In this document: piece after piece, positions 6,005 to 7,582 of the stretch
Numbering within the stretch: the first letter of the stretch is position 1
Layout of the letters: every line of letters begins with the position of its first letter
Origin: Bacteroidales bacterium
GTDB lineage: Bacteria; Bacteroidota; Bacteroidia; Bacteroidales; F082
Reading direction: 5' to 3'
Assembly (NCBI GenBank): GCA_016281295.1
Contig: JAEEII010000177.1
Coordinates: forward strand, 1 to 7,582
DNA length: 7,582 nucleotides
Translations under genes and position numbers: made by a program
Notes under the pieces: model-generated
The model's input: the letters and a program-made list of their open reading frames with translations, nothing else
The model's database searches: none
What the model was told of the DNA's origin: nothing

Positions 6005-6277
6005 GGACAACAATACATTTTGCTTGCGTATTCGGCATTGTGTTTGCAATGCATACGAACGCCAACTGTGCTGAGGTGCAGACTTATCCAGGCGTCGCCA
6101 TTTCCCCTGAATGGGCATTCCCTGCAAATGGAAGTGATGCGTTCGCCATTGATCTGTCGTTCACAACCGTGTCAAGGAATAGCGTCACTGGATGCAAGTT
6201 GGGATGGTAAACCAACAATGCGACTTGCATGTGTGTTTAATTCTACCCCCAACGACACGAACCTTGAGCCGAAATGA
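6001..6277 (+). pseudogene. Collapsed fourth partner gene: signal peptide and tail kept, middle lost
   Basis: From the ATG at 6001 a frame encodes 69 aa to TAA at 6208-6210. It starts with a convincing signal peptide (residues 1-24, likely cut after NCA). One frame further on, the sequence ends with RLACVFNSTPNDTNLEPK and a stop at 6275-6277, the tail shared by the partner family. The carboxypeptidase-regulatory-like domain, WQP and (Y/F)D-x5-(F/W) motifs are absent. The gene therefore kept both ends and lost most of the middle, and a shift of +1 (somewhere before 6210, perhaps near 6195-6205) splits the rest. The 69-aa protein may still be made and exported, but a role is doubtful. An alternative is a short separate family sharing the tail, broken by one frameshift. 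Confidence 0.55.
6236..6277 (+). repeat. C-terminal tail repeat, copy 3
   Basis: Encodes FNSTPNDTNLEPK plus stop and ends in GAAATGA. It differs from 2412-2444 at only 2 of the last 33 positions. It marks the right boundary of the array, since the sequence beyond is of clearly different composition. Confidence 0.75.
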
Positions 6278-6459
6278 CATCTCAGTACGAGCCGATCGAC
6301 CTCGTGGTGTCCGAGCAGTACCGCCGCTGCTGCCCAGGCCCCGGCCACTCGACGACGGTGAACCTCGCGGGCATCCGTCCGAGCGCCGCCGCCGGCCAGA
6401 ACATTGTTCGTGGTGTAAATTTCCGAAAATACCCCCTTGCGCGCGGGGAATCGGTTTGA
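6274..6459 (+). CDS. Short GC-rich open frame of unknown identity, possibly a gene remnant
   Basis: 61 aa, not recognised. The ATG overlaps the preceding stop as ATGA, the position of a hydrolase module, but there is no resemblance to one. The first 42 codons or so end almost always in G or C, as in rpsB downstream, which argues for real or former coding in host-type DNA. It contains a CCPGPGH stretch. From about 6403 the sequence becomes AT-rich and the coding signal fades, so the stop at 6457-6459 may not be the original one. A different frame has a TAA close by at 6416-6418. It could be the truncated end of a chromosomal gene disrupted when the array arrived. Low confidence that a protein is made. 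Confidence 0.3.
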   Translation: MTSQYEPIDLVVSEQYRRCCPGPGHSTTVNLAGIRPSAAAGQNIVRGVNFRKYPLARGESV

Positions 6460-6465
6460 TAAACT
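6437..6465 (+). promoter_or_regulatory. Candidate sigma-70-type promoter for rpsB
   Basis: TTGCGC (6437-6442) and TAAACT (6460-6465) are separated by 17 nt and match the -35 and -10 consensus at 3 and 4 positions. The expected transcript start is near 6472, giving a leader of about 155 nt before rpsB. It lies in the first AT-richer stretch after the array. The match is modest. Confidence 0.4.
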
Positions 6466-6471
6466 ATCCGC

Positions 6472-6608
6472 CTGTTTTCCGAGCGCGGGAGGACCGGGTG
6501 GTCGTTGCCGTGCGGAAGCGAACGACGTCGCGGCTCCATCCAGGCCGTGCGCCAAAGCGGATTAACCGGGAAAACGGGCGGGTGCCCGTCATCCCATCTT
6601 GGATAAAA
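6472..6608 (+). promoter_or_regulatory. Structured rpsB leader, possible autoregulatory RNA
   Basis: Three pairings can be seen. GTTTTCC (6474-6480) pairs with GGAAAAC (6569-6575), closing a domain of about 100 nt that starts at the predicted transcript start. GTCGTT (6501-6506) pairs with AACGAC (6521-6526) inside it. ACGGGC (6574-6579) pairs with GCCCGT (6584-6589) around a GGGT loop. The first and third overlap by 2 nt and may compete. Ribosomal protein S2 is known to control its own mRNA in several bacteria through the rpsB leader. That this leader does so is inference. Confidence 0.35.
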
Positions 6609-6614
6609 GAAAGG
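6609..6614 (+). promoter_or_regulatory. Ribosome binding site of rpsB
   Basis: GAAAGG in an A-rich, unpaired-looking stretch, 12 nt before the ATG at 6627. The alternative ATG at 6633 (third codon) would be 18 nt away, so 6627 is preferred. Confidence 0.5.
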
Positions 6615-6626
6615 TTCAAAAGAAAA

Positions 6627-7582
6627 ATGGACATGCCCACCTCGGCCGCCACCGGCCTCACCCTCAAGGATCTCTTCGACGCCGGCCTGCATTTCGGCCA
6701 CCAGACGAAGCGCTGGAACCCGAAGATGAAACCCTACATCTTCGACAAGCGCAACGGCATCCACATCATCGACCTCACGCAGACGGTCACGTTGCTCGAC
6801 GAGGCGGCGGAGTTCATCCGCAAGACGATTCTCGACGGCAAGAAGATCCTGTTCGTCGCCACCAAGAAGCAGGCGCAGGAGATCGTGAAGCAGGCGGCCG
6901 AGGAGTGCGGTCAGTTCTACATGACCGAGCGCTGGCTCGGCGGCACGCTCACGAACAGCCAGACGATCCGCGGCAGCGTGAAGCGCATGTGCCAGCTGCA
7001 GGCCGTCGCCAAGGCGAACGGCGGCCAGCTCTCCGTCCACAAGCAGGAGGCCTCGATGCTCCGCCGCGAGCTCGCGAAGCTCGAGAAGAACCTCACGGGC
7101 ATCAAGGACATGGTGGACCGTCCCGGCGCCGTGTTCATCATCGACGTCTGCCGCGAGCTGAACGCCGTCAAGGAGGCCGCGCGCCTCGGCATTCCGATTG
7201 TCGCAATCACGGATACGAACTCCGATCCTGACCCGATCGACTACGTGATTCCGGGCAACGACGATTCCGTGCGCGGCGTCGAGCTCATCGTCGAGGGCAT
7301 CGCGAAGGTCATCAAGGGCGCCAACGACGAGTATTCCCGCGTGGCTGCCGAGCGCAAGGCCAAGCGCGACGCTGAGGCGAAGGAGCGCGAGGAACAGCAG
7401 AAGGCCGAGCGCGCCGCGCGCAAGGCGGCGAGCGCCGCTTCCCGCAAGGCCGAGGCCGAGGAGAAGGGCGAGGGCGCGCTGAAGAGCGTCCGCGCGAAGG
7501 GTGCGAAGAGCGGTCTCTCCACCGAGGCCCGCAAGGCCGTGCGCGCCGCCAAGGAGGCCGCCGAGGCCAAGGCGAAGGAGGC
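6627..7582 (+). CDS. rpsB: 30S ribosomal protein S2 with long C-terminal extension (3' end outside window)
   Basis: 318 complete codons without a stop before the window ends. S2 landmarks in order are DLFDAGLHFGHQTKRWNPKM (15-34), IFDKRNGIHIIDLTQT, ATKKQAQEIV, ERWLGGTLTN (Trp103), a helical region with LEKNLTGI, then AITDTNSDPD (Asp196) and IPGNDDS (208-214). S2 binds the 30S head and is needed for S1 attachment. Typical S2 is about 230-260 aa. Here, after about residue 232, the chain goes on for more than 85 residues, nearly all Ala, Lys, Glu and Arg, probably helical or coiled and basic/acidic mixed. Such extensions occur in some phyla, including, as I recall, Verrucomicrobiota. Codons are strongly G/C-ending, unlike the array upstream. 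It has its own candidate promoter and leader, so it is probably a separate transcription unit from the array. Confidence 0.97.
   Translation, partial: MDMPTSAATGLTLKDLFDAGLHFGHQTKRWNPKMKPYIFDKRNGIHIIDLTQTVTLLDEAAEFIRKTILDGKKILFVATKKQAQEIVKQAAEECGQFYMTERWLGGTLTNSQTIRGSVKRMCQLQAVAKANGGQLSVHKQEASMLRRELAKLEKNLTGIKDMVDRPGAVFIIDVCRELNAVKEAARLGIPIVAITDTNSDPDPIDYVIPGNDDSVRGVELIVEGIAKVIKGANDEYSRVAAERKAKRDAEAKEREEQQKAERAARKAASAASRKAEAEEKGEGALKSVRAKGAKSGLSTEARKAVRAAKEAAEAKAKE

Noticed and set aside
5884..6210. 108-codon frame starting inside the partner gene at 5022
   Set aside because: The first part is an out-of-frame reading of the partner gene. Only the part from 6001, with its signal peptide, looks real.
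6278..6436. Intrinsic terminator after the array
   Set aside because: No GC hairpin followed by a T run was seen. The end of the array transcript cannot be placed.
6276..6626. The rpsB frame stays open upstream of 6627, suggesting a longer S2
   Set aside because: Upstream codons are Arg/Pro-rich without G/C-ending bias and lack S2 similarity. The normal S2 N-terminus begins shortly after 6627, with a ribosome binding site in place.
6282..7040. 252-codon antisense open frame opposite the leader and rpsB
   Set aside because: Opposite strongly conserved S2 coding sequence; its composition mirrors S2 codons. Shadow.
6599..7231. 210-codon frame on the plus strand overlapping rpsB
   Set aside because: It is the +2 frame of S2, rich in Arg/His/Pro as expected of an out-of-frame GC-rich gene. 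The frame from 6627 encodes S2 clearly.
7241..7570. Antisense Ala/Ser/Arg-rich frame at the right edge
   Set aside because: Shadow of the Ala/Lys/Glu-rich S2 extension.
1..7582. CRISPR array, tRNA, rRNA, insertion sequence or integrase
   Set aside because: No regularly spaced short repeats, no cloverleaf or rRNA-like stretch, and no transposase or integrase motif in any frame. The repeats present are coding and unevenly spaced.

Overview
The window suggests a high-GC bacterium of the PVC group, most likely Verrucomicrobiota/Kiritimatiellota. Two things point there. The 5' part of ribosomal protein S2 at the right edge has GC-rich codons and runs on into a long Ala/Lys/Glu-rich C-terminal extension. 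The accessory genes also resemble secreted protein families that I recall as expanded in Kiritimatiellae and Lentisphaeria. This placement is inference from memory, with no database search.

Left and middle (1-6277): a same-strand, tightly packed array in which two protein families alternate. Family A is a serine alpha/beta hydrolase. The first copy enters from the left edge with an HG oxyanion motif, an AHSLGN nucleophile elbow, a YS-x-x-E acid loop and a terminal WLHSD histidine. Later copies (2441-3097 and 4144-5025) keep only the C-terminal half. Family B is a protein of about 300-340 aa with a signal peptide, a carboxypeptidase-regulatory-like (Ig-like) domain, a WQP motif, a (Y/F)D-x5-(F/W) motif and a conserved tail NPTPNDTNLE. 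Copies are at 1491-2444, 3113-4134 (frameshifted) and 5022-5978. At the right end both families continue as relics: a 30-nt hydrolase C-terminus (5975-6004) and a collapsed family B gene (6001-6277). Nearly every boundary is a 4-nt ATGA stop/start overlap.

This layout (one long effector, a partner gene, then orphan C-terminal modules each with its own partner) resembles polymorphic toxin-immunity loci with silent cassettes. A tandemly duplicated secreted enzyme/accessory pair in decay is the main alternative. The cut lies inside the hydrolase fold, next to the nucleophile, not between separate domains. One 152-nt segment is shared by the full-length and an orphan copy with only 8 differences, all synonymous. 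It could serve as a homology arm for exchange.

Right (6274-7582): a short GC-rich open frame of unknown identity, a gap with a candidate promoter and a structured leader, then rpsB, which runs off the right edge. No tRNA, rRNA, CRISPR, transposase or clear intrinsic terminator was seen.
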